Below are positions 43,600 to 54,106 of a DNA stretch of 64,000 nucleotides, piece by piece. The DNA is taken from NCBI GenBank assembly GCA_018296165.2, contig JACKQL020000029.1, positions 372,001-436,000 on the forward strand. Reading direction: 5' to 3'. Position 1 is the stretch's first letter. Each line of letters starts with the position of its first letter. Below the pieces are notes generated by a model. It did no database searches and was not told the DNA's origin. It worked only from the letters and a program-made list of their open reading frames with translations. Origin of the DNA: Termitomyces sp. T153. Lineage: Eukaryota; Basidiomycota; Agaricomycetes; Agaricales; Lyophyllaceae. Made by a program: the position numbers and the translations under genes.

Positions 43600-44025
43600 G
43601 ACTTTTTAATTTTTACATCATCTAAGTAATCAAAATGTTTTAATCAGATAATGGGTTCCAGGCCAAATTTGGCCATCTTTTCTAAGTAACTTTTTGCTGA
43701 TGTTCTTGCCTTTAGGCAAGTCACACTCTTCTCATGTCCCATTAGCCACTAATGAGATATACTCATCAATTGCAGCTTGATACCACTTTTCAGCATCTAC
43801 AGACTTCATAGCTTGCTTGAATATTCTAGGATCTGAAGAAGTAGCTACTTCAGAAATTGAACATCCTCAAAACCAGGATCAAGTGGTTCTGGATTGGGTT
43901 CAATATCAGACACCAAATCCAATTCAGCTTGCACTTGCTCTTCTTCCTCATCAGAACTGTCTTGGACTGGTTCTTGATGTTGTACTATCCATCATTCTCT
44001 TGAGGGCTGTACATTGTGTTTGAGG
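43600..44025 (-). pseudogene. Copia pol fragment, linker before reverse transcriptase
   Basis: The minus strand reads an acidic linker (QEPVQDSSDEEEEQVQAELD, then SDIEPNPEPLDPGFEDV) followed by FKQAMKSVDAEKWYQAAIDE, YISLVANGT, a stop, EECDLPKGK. This is the copia segment leading into RT (..AM.s.da..W..A...E..sL..n.TWel..lP.gk..i). It is cut by the Tc1 neighbourhood on one side and by an LTR on the other. Confidence 0.75.
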
Positions 44026-44031
44026 CATCTC

Positions 44032-44545
44032 TGCAAGGGTGACTTCTAGAGGCTATGGCTCAATCACACAACTGGCAGAGGGAGATCCCAAGTCTAGTCA
44101 GCATCTACAAGTTCTAAAGTTCTAGCTACTCACCTGGCCAAGGGATATCCAAAGAGAACAAGTCTAGAGATTGTGAATGTCAGTGTTTGAAAAATTTACT
44201 CTAGAGCTTCTGGAAAAAACACTTAACAACAGCCAAATTTGGAGTTCAATCCAAAGCAGGAATCTATTGTAAATGGTCTCAATCTCTAGACTCCTGGCAC
44301 ATGACTATGTATAAATATAACCAAAGAATAGCCCTTGGTTGAGAGTACTTGTGACCCAAGAATGGGAGGTCTACAATGTTCAGTAGGTCCAGAATAAAGG
44401 AAACAATCCAGGGGTCTGGTAAGAGGCAGTATAGAAGGGGCAACACTTGTCTGAGTCATAGACAGAGAACTAGTGCATCCTATGAGCTGAAATCAGGACC
44501 AGCAGATAGGAAAAGCAAAGAAAAATGAAGGAAAACTATAAGGAG
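44032..44545 (+). repeat. Second copy of the 441-bp-type LTR, diverged
   Basis: It starts TGCAAGGGTGACTTCTAGAG, matching 39,112 onward including CACCTGGCCAAGGGATATCC and AACAAGTCTAGAGATTG. An extra ~100 bp is present in the middle. The end is lost or too diverged near the Ty3 family B LTR at 44,569. Confidence 0.6.
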
Positions 44546-44568
44546 GGAGAATGAGATTGTAATGTTTC

Positions 44569-44758
44569 TGTTACAGGTCACACAGCTTACTGTTCACACT
44601 CTATAAGTCAAAACCAGTCATTAGTTCTGTTTACAAAGTATGAAGTAAGGTGCTGCCTTACATAAGTGAAAGTATAGTAGTTTTAGGAATAGTGTCATGT
44701 GACACTATCCATATAGTTAAATAATTAATATAACTAATGCAGAGTAAAGATAGTAACA
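44569..44758 (-). repeat. 3' LTR of Ty3 family B copy 2 (190 bp)
   Basis: On the minus strand it starts TGTTACTATC and ends CTGTAACA, and carries the same GATAGTGTCACATGACACTA palindromic core as copy 1. A polypurine tract AAAAGGGGAGTATG lies upstream on the minus strand. Confidence 0.78.
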
Positions 44759-45080
44759 GCCACTCCATTACATACTCCCCTTTTGAGTCCATCAATGGAC
44801 TCACTTCAAACAAAAAATAAAGTAATGATAGAAAGGGGTGGGATATGGCATCCCACCCAAGAGTGTGCACTGGAATTTGATCATGAATTCCTATGTTATA
44901 ACTTTGGTAGGTCCATATGATCCTACCTATCTCAGTGCACTATCTAACTGTGCTGAGTACAAAATGTAGGCTCCTAGTGCTTGCATGTATTTATCTGCTT
45001 CTGTGAGCTCCAATAGTAGCTCACTCAGCTTATTCATCCATCTTCAAGGCTGCCACTTCCTTGTTGCTCATGATGTCTGC

Positions 45081-47690
45081 TCAGCACTCCAATACAGCAT
45101 TAGCTATATCACTGGGGCCACTGGATCTAGCCTCAGAGGCAGTAGGAGTAGCAATGTTAGTTGCTACCACCACTTCCATGGGGCTGGGGACAACTTGTAG
45201 AGTCATTGCTAGTTGAGCATTTGTGGTCAATGCAGAATTGTTGATGTAGTCCAATTCTATGGACTTCTTTGAAGGTGTGTCCTCTGAGGATGCACCAGAG
45301 CTTGATGCTGGGTTTGTAGTGGCTGAAGCCACTAACAACAAAGGCCCCTCCTTAGTTGGGGCTGCACTTGTGGACAGAGCCACTGGCACTGGCTCCTCTG
45401 CTGGTGCTAGTGCAGCTCTCACCTCCTCTGCAGGTTGGTGCAAAAGGTGAGTGAAGATATCTGCCTCACTATAGTGCAGCCATTTAGCCACATCCAGAGG
45501 GTAGTGGCCTCTGCTCTCCTGGATTTGGAGGAGCACTTGGAAGCACTCCCTGTTGTCAGCAGTGGGGGCATACCACCTATCATACACCTCTACTGCAGGG
45601 AGTACTATGATGGTTTGGAGTTGATGAAGATGTTCATTGTTGACTTGCATAAATAAGTCCACATGAATTACATGAATAAGTCCACATGAATTGCATGAAC
45701 AAGTCCACATAAATTACACTCCCAGACCAATGGTAATTGAGGAAGTGTATGCCATAGGTATATGCACAATTCACCCAGGAGGGAGGCACACAGTTGGCCA
45801 GGAGGTGATATATCACCTCCATCTTACTCAGATTATTAATTTGTGTAGGCAGCACTTGCAGCCTATGCAGAGTGAAAGTGTAGGATGTAATTGGAGAAAA
45901 CTCCCCTATGCTAGACCAGTAATTGTCAACCACTTCTTAATAGAGATACAGCTGGGCAACCACCATAGCTAACAGCCTCATATAAGCTGTTTGTGCATGC
46001 AGCATAGTCAGGGCCAGTGCTCAATCTAGAATATAGTCAAAGACTGAGTGTTGGTCTATGCATAATGAAGCATCAATGGTAACACCTGATTACAGGTTCT
46101 GTAAACCTGAGTGGCCATGGTGCAAAATGTACTGCACCCATGCATTCATGTCAAAATAACAGCTGATTGGAACTTGAGTAAGTCCTGCTCCCTGCATATT
46201 GTCATCTGTATGGCCAAGCATAGCCAACAAACATAACAGTAAGGGGACTAGTATCCAATGACAGTCCCCTCTAGGCAGAGATGTTTCCAACTCTGCTGGG
46301 GTCATCTTCATGACCCACTGCATAATGCAGTCTCTCAAGTCTGGAGCCATATAGAGAGAGAGCTGATGGAACTCCTGAAGAAGAAGAGTGGCATGAATCC
46401 ACTCCCTCATTGTTAACCCTTGATCCACCTTCCTGAATGAGCTTCAAAATCAGCCAGATCTGCTCAGGATTTATAGGCATCCCTCAGGAAGCCCATCAGT
46501 ATAGTAATTTGTAGTGCAGGGATATGTAAAATATCTCTGCCATCTTGGTGGAGTGGGCAAAGACTGCTTTGTTGCCAACAAAGACTACATTGATTGTTAG
46601 CAACCAGTAAAAGTTGGAGTGGAGAATACCCCTAAAGTCATTCTGGCACTCAAAGCACCTGTGAACCAATGTGGTCTCCCAGCCATCTGGTAAGTGGCTA
46701 AGCACTATATCATTCAGATGCTTGAAGTCCAGCTTAGACTTCACAGTGTCAATGGCTAACAGCCATCTGGCATTAGCATTGTGCTGCTCCTTGTAACAAT
46801 GCTCAGCAGTGTTGTTGTTAGAATCACTGTCCAAAATATGTTGTTTAAGCATAGGGACATCATCATCATCACTATCCAAGTCAGATGCCACTAGGGCACC
46901 TGTTGTTGCTCAGGCAGCTAGTTGCTAGGTGACAAAGAATTCTTTGTCATGGGGATTCCAATGCACCAGTGGCATATACTCATGGGAAAGCATGCTAAGC
47001 ATAATGTAGGTCCTTGATTTGAGGACCTTGATCATGCCAGCTTCTGCTCCCTGTGGAACATTTACTGGAAAAGCAATTGGGGTGGCAATGACCATAGAGT
47101 TGTCTGCCTCTGTTGATGCAACAGCTGGCTTCACAGTGCCAGCCTGTTTTATGGAGAGCCTTGATGATCCCTTCCCAGTTGCTGCTGGTTTCAGTGGCTT
47201 TACTGGAGCCATCACTGGCTTTGATGGCCCAGCAGTGGACAATGCTGCCTTAAAGTTGGGGTACTCATCCATCTTCTAGTCATCAGCAGGCACCACAATA
47301 TCATAGGGAACAAGTGGTGCCCTCTGAGTCAGAAGGCTCAGTACAAGCCTTCTTCACTTCTGGGGAGTTAGGAGGAGAGGTTACATGCTTTTCCTTCCTC
47401 AATGCTGAATGGAAAAGGTTCATTCAGGCCTCATCCCTTTGATTTGAAACAATGTCAAGTTTATTCAGAACTTGAGCTAGTGCTAGCTACACCACAGGGT
47501 TTTTGAGAATGTCAAAGACCAGTTGAACTTTGCACTCAGCCAAAAAATTGGCTGACATAATTGTTGATGGCTGCCAGCATAGCAGCCTATTGAACTTCTG
47601 GACTAAGTCAAGTTGACTTAGTCCTTCTAGCCAACTGCACAGGGCACTGCACATTCTGCAGCTCCAAGTACCTGTCAAGGGCTGCTAGGT
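45081..47690 (-). pseudogene. Long reading frame downstream of the chromodomain, family B
   Basis: About 870 codons of broken but collinear frame follow the chromodomain. Segments are: FLAECKVQLVFDILKNPVV; a Pro/Lys/Ala-rich linker (KPLKPAATGKGSSRLS); MVIATPIAFPVNVPQGAEAG; an acidic run (SDLDSDDDDVP and LDSDSNN); LLAIDTVKSKLDFKHLNDIV; RCFECQNDFRGILHSNFYW; MTPAELETSLPRGDCHWILV; LHRLQVLPTQINNLSKMEVI; and, near the end, an Ala/Pro/Ser-rich tail (APAEEPVPVALSTSAAP). The middle part is conserved in copy 1. I recognise no domain. It could be a C-terminal extension of pol or a separate third ORF in the position where env sits in other retroelements; no signal peptide or clear envelope-like transmembrane pair is visible. 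Confidence 0.55.
45653..45716 (+). repeat. 23-bp tandem repeat, three units
   Basis: Three units based on AAGTCCACATGAATTACATG lie head to tail, the third diverged. They fall within the long post-chromodomain frame and add a short repetitive peptide there. Confidence 0.8.
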
Positions 47691-47714
47691 CCTTGCAGGT
47701 CATGAGGGACTCCA

Positions 47715-47850
47715 AAGTGGTGTCCCCCAGACTTCAACAAATCTCAAATTTAAGGTTCTTACCATCCCAACAATGACCTACTAGGTCATCAACAAACCAT
47801 TCCTAGTCATTTGGGGCACCAAAGTCATAAGGCTCTGGCATTTCCCTGTT
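47715..47850 (-). pseudogene. Family B chromodomain
   Basis: The minus strand reads EWFVDDLVGHCWDGKNLKFE, IC, a stop, SLGDTTLESLMTCKDLAALD, RYLELQNV. With CpG decay allowed for (R to C, W to stop or L), this fits a chromodomain of the type F.VD.IlGHR..g..lEF.VRW.LGDTTWEP...C.EL.aLD.YLEL seen in mushroom retroelements. It lies some 50 codons after the integrase C-terminus. Confidence 0.65.
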
Positions 47851-47867
47851 GGGAAACAGTGTGTCAC

Positions 47868-48013
47868 TGCTGGTCTTATATAGGTGCAGCAGCAACACAT
47901 GGAACTTAGGATGTATCCTTTGTTGCTAGAGTGCTGTAGTTGCTGGTCTTATATAGGTGCAGCAGCAACACATGGAACTTAGGATGTATCCTTTGTTGCT
48001 AGAGTGCTGTAGA
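47868..48013 (+). repeat. 73-bp tandem duplication, nearly identical units
   Basis: 47,868-47,940 and 47,941-48,013 are identical except at the last positions, starting TGCTGGTCTTATATAGGTGC. Their identity, within an otherwise heavily mutated element, means the duplication is recent or an assembly artefact. Confidence 0.9.
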
Positions 48014-49462
48014 CAACTCCAACACATAATTGAAAGTCTCACTGTAGGCCTTCAGAATTTTATATGGCCCAACCCACTTCAGGCAGAGCTTCCTTGCTCT
48101 GCCTTTAGGAAGGTTGAGGTTCTTCCTCAAAAGGTACACCAACACACCTTTCTCTAACTTGGGATCAAGCTTGCAACACAAGTTGGCCAAGCATGTCTAA
48201 AAGATGCATGCCTCAATAATCACATTGTGAGCCACTGCCAAGTTCTCTAGAGCTTGGCAGGCAAACTGCTGAATTCCTCTTGAAATTGCAGTATCCGACA
48301 TAATTTCCCATATCATTGACAGCATGTATCCATGTTCAACTTGAATGGTGCAAAGCATGTCATCTCAGAAATACTTGCATTTATTGTGAACTCTGTTAAA
48401 TCTATTCAACTTAACTAGTTTTCCTGATCTAGTCATACCACAGTATGCAGGATCTGACTAATGTTCTTATTGGCACATTTAGTCTGACCATCTGTTTGCA
48501 GATGACACAATATAGACATCAGGAGCTTTGCTCCTAACAACTTGTGCAGTTCATGCCACCATTTAGATATGAACTTAGAGTCTTGATCACTGATGATTGA
48601 GCTTGGGAGGCCATGTAGCCTCACAATCTTGCACATGTAGATCCAGGACAGCTGCAATGCTATCATGGTAGTGTGCACCAGAATCAGGTGCACCATGCTT
48701 GTCATTTGACATATAACTACCCAAAGATAGTTATACCCTTTCAATTCAGGGAATGGGCCTATAAAGTCTATCCCAATTGAATTCCAGGGCTTAAATGGCA
48801 TGGGCAGGGAATGTAACTTTTCTGACGGGAGATGATTGCTCTCTTTTGCTTACTGACACAGTTGACATGTGATACAGAACACACAAGCATCCATGATCTC
48901 TGTTGGCCACCAATACCAATGACAAACATATTCTGTTGTTCTCTGGGCACCAAAGTATGCCACTACACTGTGTGCTTGCTCAAGCACACTTGTTACCAAT
49001 TCTCAATTGCAAGGTATACAAAGTACCTTGCAGCCCAAGAGATTGGTAGTCCAAATGAGCTTGTCATATAAATGGAAGGACTTTATAGTCCTTTGGTCAA
49101 GTCAGAATCTCAGCAAAGAGCTTGTCTTTGCTATACAATGACCAGATTTGACAAAGAAATTCTCTGTGTGTCCTGTCTTGAGGTTGCAAAGACTGACCCA
49201 TCCTTAAGATGGCCTCTTTAAAGGGCATATTGACCTCATCACCCTCCATCTCAGACCCACATTGAGCTTGGGCTGAATCTCTATTGCCATCCTTACTTGT
49301 AGCAAGCAACTGTGCTTCTTCATCACAAATCTCATGACAATTCTGCACTTGCCTGATTCTATGGCTAGATCTGTCATGGAGAGTGCATATCTGATCCAGC
49401 TGTGCTTGCATCTCTTGCAAGCATGTTAGGGGCAAATCATCCCCCTCTGGGTCAATACACAC
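47999..49462 (-). pseudogene. Ty3 family B integrase
   Basis: Minus-strand blocks are: PFKPWNSIGIDFIGPFPELK, GYNYLWVVICQMTSMVHLIL, SSIISDQDSKFISKWWHELH, HLQTDGQTKCANK (48,801-48,470), then KGVLVYLLRKNLNLPKGRAR and KLCLKWVGPYKILKAY (48,160-48,040). The core Asp pair (IDFIGP and SDQDSKF) is visible. The zinc-binding N-terminus around 48,950 (VCSVSHVNCVSKQK) keeps its C..C pair. Upstream, 49,462-49,097 is linker. Confidence 0.82.
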
Positions 49463-49663
49463 ATCTGCACATACATAGTGATAGATGTGGTATACATCTC
49501 AAGGAGAGTTGCTCTCAAAGTAGCAGGATAAGCAGTCTGCTACCTTATCAAGCTCTCCTTTTACATAAGTAATGTCAAAATTGAATCTCAACATATAGTC
49601 TGTCCACTGCCCTGCCATTGATGCAGTGAAAGATTCTGTTGAGTTTTGAAAAATTCAAGAGCC

Positions 49664-51071
49664 TTATAATCCATTATCACAGATCTTATACCCCAGAAGC
49701 TTATCCTCCCACTTGAGGAGAGTTTCTAGGATAGCCAAGGTTTCTAGTTCATGCACAGCATAATTTTGCTGTGCATTGGTGAACTTTTTAAACATGAATC
49801 CAGCTGGCCAACATTTCTGCCAGCTTGAACCCTGTTCATATATAGCTCTGAGACCTGTCTTTGAGGCATCACAGATCAGCCAGATAGGATCCTCATACTG
49901 AGGATCAATCAGATGTATCACTGGAGCTTTGGCACAGATCCTTTTGATCATGTCAAAGCACTGTTGGTAGCTTGCACTTCTTCCATTTGAGGTAGAGCTT
50001 GTTCTTGCATAGTCTTTCAAAGACTACTCTGAGGTGCTGCTCATATTCCTCAATGGAATTTGAAAAGACAAATATATCATCCAAGTACACATGCATCCAC
50101 TTGCCAATAATGTCCCTAAAGATGGATGTCATCAAATGTTGGAATATGGCTGGCATGTTACAGTCACCAATCTGCATGATATTATTGCAATATGTTCCAG
50201 TAATGGTCATAAATGCAGTCTTTAGTACATCCAATGTAGGTATCCTCACTTGCTCATATGCATCTGTGAGGTCAATTTTTGATCTCATTGGTGCATAAGC
50301 TACATCCTCTCTAATAACCTCTTGGTCCAGTAAGGACATTATGTCCTTAACAGTATTGTCATTGCATTGGCATGCATCTAATGTCATCTGCAGGGACCCA
50401 TCCTTTTTAGGGATGAACAATAGTGGTGCAGCCTGGTTGGCCACACAAGGCTCCCACCACTTAGTACACACATAGTGGTCAATTTTATCCTGCAATTGCT
50501 GCTGAAGTGACTTTGGACACCTTGGCATGAAGTATGAGTACTATTTGGTCTCATTAATGAGATTTATCTCATGATTCACTTCTTGCCAAGGAGGAAGTTC
50601 CTCCTTCATTCCATTAACAATGTCTTAGAACTCATTGTACTATTGCTATCAAAGGCAAGAAATATTGGCTTCTGTTGGCTTGGAAGGCCATGCCTTCTTC
50701 CCATCCACTCTCAGCAAAGAGTGACACTCTTCCTTGGCCAATTTCACTGGTGGCACAGACTTTGCATACTTATCACACAAAACCATCAAACAAATCTCTG
50801 ATCTGTCTAGTATGTCTGACCAGGCAGGACAATAGGTTGTTTTACCTCTCACTTCTATCCATGAGTATTCAAACTTGCTAGGCTTGGATATTTGATCCTC
50901 CATAGCCATTCTGTATATTTCATCAGCAGGGGTTAGTCTTCTTACCCCTTCCTGCTGTGTCAGATCAGCTATGACCTGATTCCACTCCTGCAGCATACAT
51001 AGGTTGTATGCCCATTCAAGAGTAGGCTTTGGAATTGGTCTATCCCAAATCTTCCACTCCCTTGTCATCAA
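49664..51071 (-). pseudogene. Ty3 family B reverse transcriptase and RNase H
   Basis: From 50,528 the frame runs for 191 codons: APLLFIPKKDGSLQMTLDAC, then SKIDLTDAYEQVRI, MQIGDCNMPAIFQHLMTSIF and MHVYLDDIFVFSNSIEEYEQ, with YLDD intact. RNase H follows (IWLICDASKTGLRAIYEQGS, KKFTNAQQNYAVHELETLAI). The aspartate-containing DASKTG and the E of HELE are visible. 51,071-50,649 encodes the region between protease and RT. This is the best-preserved retroelement polymerase in the window but stops and frameshifts remain. Confidence 0.88.
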
Positions 51072-51245
51072 AGGGTCAACTCAATCCTTCTAGTGTACTC
51101 TCCTCCCCTTCCAAAGAGTACTTTCTTAGTACTCTTCCTCTGAGATCAGTAGCAATGGGTGGTCCTCAGGTAAGTGTTTGATTACCTGAATCTCATCCTC
51201 ATCTGCTACCTCCTCTATAGTGGGCTGCTTGAGTACACTAGAGAG

Positions 51246-51651
51246 TCAGGGCCACTTGGCATACTGCTTTTCCACAGTGCAAAAGCATTGTGCATGGTCA
51301 TCAGCATTCTCCAGCTCCAACTTGTGAGCTGGAGTCACCTTTCCATTGATGACCACCTGGTCATTTGCAAAATTGAGAAGGACCTTATGGGTCCTCATGA
51401 ATGGTGTCCCTACAATCATGTTGTAGTGATTGAAGTTTGCAATGTATATATAGACATTGTGAATTTTGCCTGGGACCTTCATGGTAATCCTGGCACCATA
51501 GTTCACTATGGAACAACTTCCAATCATTCCCAGCTGCAGAGTGATGGGGTGGCCAATGGTGCCACCCATATCCCAGCCACATGAACAAATGATGGTATGA
51601 TTCTGGAAGTAGTACTCCCTGAGTCCTACAGTGTCCATGCTTGGTGGCCAT
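51246..51651 (-). pseudogene. Ty3 family B protease
   Basis: One minus-strand frame gives TL, a stop, DSGSTTSRIIPSFVHVAGIW at about 51,620-51,560, containing the DSG catalytic triad of a retropepsin. A parallel frame continues YGARITMKVPGKIHNVYIYI, then HYNMIVGTPFMRTHKVLLNF, the conserved iiG.pfl.....l.f segment. In copy 1 the homologous piece ends soon after DSGS. Confidence 0.75.
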
Positions 51652-51708
51652 TCACTTCACTTCAAGTGACAAGACATTCTTTGTCTCATGCTGGTAGCAC
51701 TGAGTGGT

Positions 51709-53215
51709 CTATGATGTCCCTAGATGCTGCAAGCTGCACTTTTTACATGCAAATCTTGTTGCTAGGTTCTCTCTCCCCATGCTTGCCAGTAGGGACCTCT
51801 GGAGAGCAAACAGTCCCTCACTGTCCCCACCATGAGTATAGTACTTGTTGTTGTACATTTCCAATTCAATGTACTCTTCCCCATGCTCCTGAGTCCTATC
51901 AGACTCAAATGCATTATTGATGTTGGCCTCAGCAGGCTCTTTGTTCTGCTCATCATTGGCCTCTCCCACATCTGACAGAGCAGCTATATAAGCTGCCCAT
52001 ACAAATACTCAGAGAGCTGGCTAGGCCAGCTCTCTGCATTTGCATGCAAAATGCCCAGCCTTCCCACACTTATAACAGTTAGTGGACTGCCTGGCATCCT
52101 TGCCTGATTGGCCTGATGCTATAGCCACTACATTCTTCCCTACAGCAAGATGTTTCCTTGCTGCCTGCACTGCAGCCACAGGTTGGGAAGGCCTCTGGCC
52201 CATACTGCCTCTTGGCTGCATAGGTCTTAAGGCCATGCATATAACAGGCCTCTTAGTGGGCCTATTAGCTGACCTAGACAGCTGTGACTGACTATGTTGT
52301 CCAGTCACCTCTGTCTGCTTAGCCATTGCAGTTTCAATTGCTGGAGACTGTGCTGCTGCTAGTGACAGCTGCTGTCCTGACTGGCTTTTTTTGCTGTGCT
52401 TCAAGTAGTGTGCAGCAGTTTCAATGCTGTTCTCATAGGCCTTAGCCTCTAAGACAAACTCCTTGACTGTGTTCACTTTGAGAGCCAGTCTGCCATTGCA
52501 TATTAGTGCCATCAGCATGTCAGAGGGTATCCCCTCCAAAAAATGCTCACAAATAGTGAATTTGTTGGGTAACACAGCCATGTTTTGAGCATGGTTGAGC
52601 AAGGCATCATAAAAGCCTTGCACCTCCTCTTCAACTGCATATACTGCATTGCAGAAAGTGTCATGTGCATCTTGCATTGTCAAAGGCTGTACAAATTGAT
52701 CATACAGTCCAAGGATCATGTCCTTGAACCTCCAGTGGAACTAGGCCCTATTGACATGTATTACATGTTGTAGGTACCACTTCAGTGTGCCTGCTGCTAG
52801 AAAGTCCATCAAAATCAGGACTTTCTTGTGATTGCACCCATCTCCACCATACTGAGCTATGGCATAGAACATGCAGATGCTCATTAGCCAGTCTTCAAGT
52901 TCACTGAACTTGGCAGAACCTGCATAGGGAGTGATCATTTTTGATGGATCACTCCACCTTGGCTTGAGTCCTTCTAGTATTGTCAGTTGTACTGCAAGCA
53001 ACTGCTTCATCACCACCCTCAGACAATCATGCATCATCTGGTGGTGATATTTGTAGGCTTCTTCCACTCCTTGAGCAGCAAAGTGTCTATGGTGTTGCAG
53101 CAGTATTGAAAACTGCCATGGTTGTCTCTCTGGGAGGACTATAGTCCTCCTTCTTACAGCTCTGCATCTCACACCATTGTCCCTCCTCCATTCCCAAGTA
53201 AAACATGTCAACATT
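51709..53215 (-). pseudogene. Ty3 family B gag (copy 2)
   Basis: 53,214-52,741 encodes RRTIVLPERQPWQFSILLQH, MKQLLAVQLTILEGLKPRWS and SAKFSELEDWLMSICMFYAI. 52,719-52,021 encodes MQDAHDTFCNAVYAVEEEVQ, PNKFTICEHFLEGIPSDMLM and a complete zinc knuckle CYKCGKAGHFACKC near 52,075-52,030. An acidic tail with EANDEQ and THGGDSEGLFAL follows. The capsid and knuckle identify it as gag; a single frameshift at ~52,730 separates the halves. Confidence 0.85.
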
Positions 53216-53408
53216 AATTATCATTTCCTGCATGAAAGAGTCCAATCAAACAAATTAACCCTACAATGAGTTCTATCAAAAGAAAACACTGCCAAATCTT
53301 TACCAAAGCCCTTCCCTTGCCCGCCTTCCTACATCTCCATCCTCATCTTGGCCTTCAATAACTAACATATGATTCCATGTGAGGAGGAGTATTGTTTGTA
53401 GTGAGGAG
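53216..53408. other. Junction region, purine tract at its end
   Basis: CpG-poor DNA without a gene. It ends GTGAGGAGGAG..AGTGAGGAG directly before the LTR, which would suit a copia polypurine tract. Confidence 0.4.
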
Positions 53409-53762
53409 TGTTGGGTGGCTATTAACACCACACACAATCATTGTGCCAATCCAGGCACCACCCTTCACATTGTGTTGACTAGGCACTATACTCATCACAT
53501 TCAGAACAATGGACAATTGTACTTGAGTATGCATATATAATTCGACTCTCCATAGACAGCACCCTCAGTCATTTATATGAGACTGAGGGTGAGCAACATA
53601 CATTTACACTACACATACACCATTACTGACTGTACCATAGTGTGATACTCATATTGGTCTGTCTTAGGTACAGTCTCAATACAGTCACTTATATGAGACT
53701 AAGGCATGATACTCATATTGGTCTGTCTTAGGTATACACTGTCTCTACCTGGATTCTCAACA
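53409..53762 (+). repeat. Copia-like LTR
   Basis: It starts TGTTGGGTGGC and ends GATTCTCAACA, 354 bp with TGTTG/CAACA terminal complementarity. It includes a perfect hairpin, ACCCTCAGTC..GACTGAGGGT (53,551-53,580 region), and two copies of GATACTCATATTGGTCTGTC. No target duplication was found (AGGAG versus CCAAC), so it may be the 3' LTR of a truncated element. Confidence 0.55.
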
Positions 53763-54106
53763 CCAACCACTTAATACCATAGAAGGAAAATATTTCTTAA
53801 CACAAAATTATACAGATGAGGAACTGAATAGAAAAAAGTACACAAATTAAAAAAAAACGATAAAATGAGAAAATAAAAGGTCACGTGATCCCATTTTTTG
53901 TGATGCCAAAAAGCCTAGACTAGAAAAACCTCGATCTACTTATACTAGATCTCGAAATGGTAGTATATGTCAATATTAGATTATCAAGCACAATTAGTAG
54001 TTGTCCCCTCGCCAGTAAATACTAACTCGAGGAATCTTTCATCTAAGTAAAAGGAGTTAGACCTCAAGTGGTCTCCTGAGGCTGAGTTGAGATTCCTGCT
54101 TCCTGC
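53763..54106. other. Boundary of the host island
   Basis: CpG becomes normal from about 53,870. No gene is seen; it is the likely 3' flank of the DUF6533 gene. Confidence 0.5.

Larger units (their letters stand above)
44569..53215 (-). mobile_element. Ty3 family B copy 2, near-complete chromovirus lacking its 5' LTR
   Basis: On the minus strand the order is gag, protease, RT, RNase H, integrase, chromodomain, a very long extra reading frame, polypurine tract, 3' LTR. The gag start is at about 53,214; no 5' LTR was found to its right. The extra ~2.6 kb between chromodomain and LTR is unusual for Ty3 elements. CpG is nearly absent. Confidence 0.82.

Noticed and set aside
45081..45710. Envelope-like protein in the env position of family B
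   Set aside because: No signal peptide, no fusion-like or transmembrane arrangement is evident; position alone is not enough.
44569..53215. Autonomous, active Ty3 element
   Set aside because: RT and zinc knuckle motifs are intact, but stops and frameshifts occur in every part and the 5' LTR is missing.
53409..53762. Solo copia LTR with target duplication
   Set aside because: Flanking pentamers do not match, so only an LTR, not a proven solo insertion, is reported.
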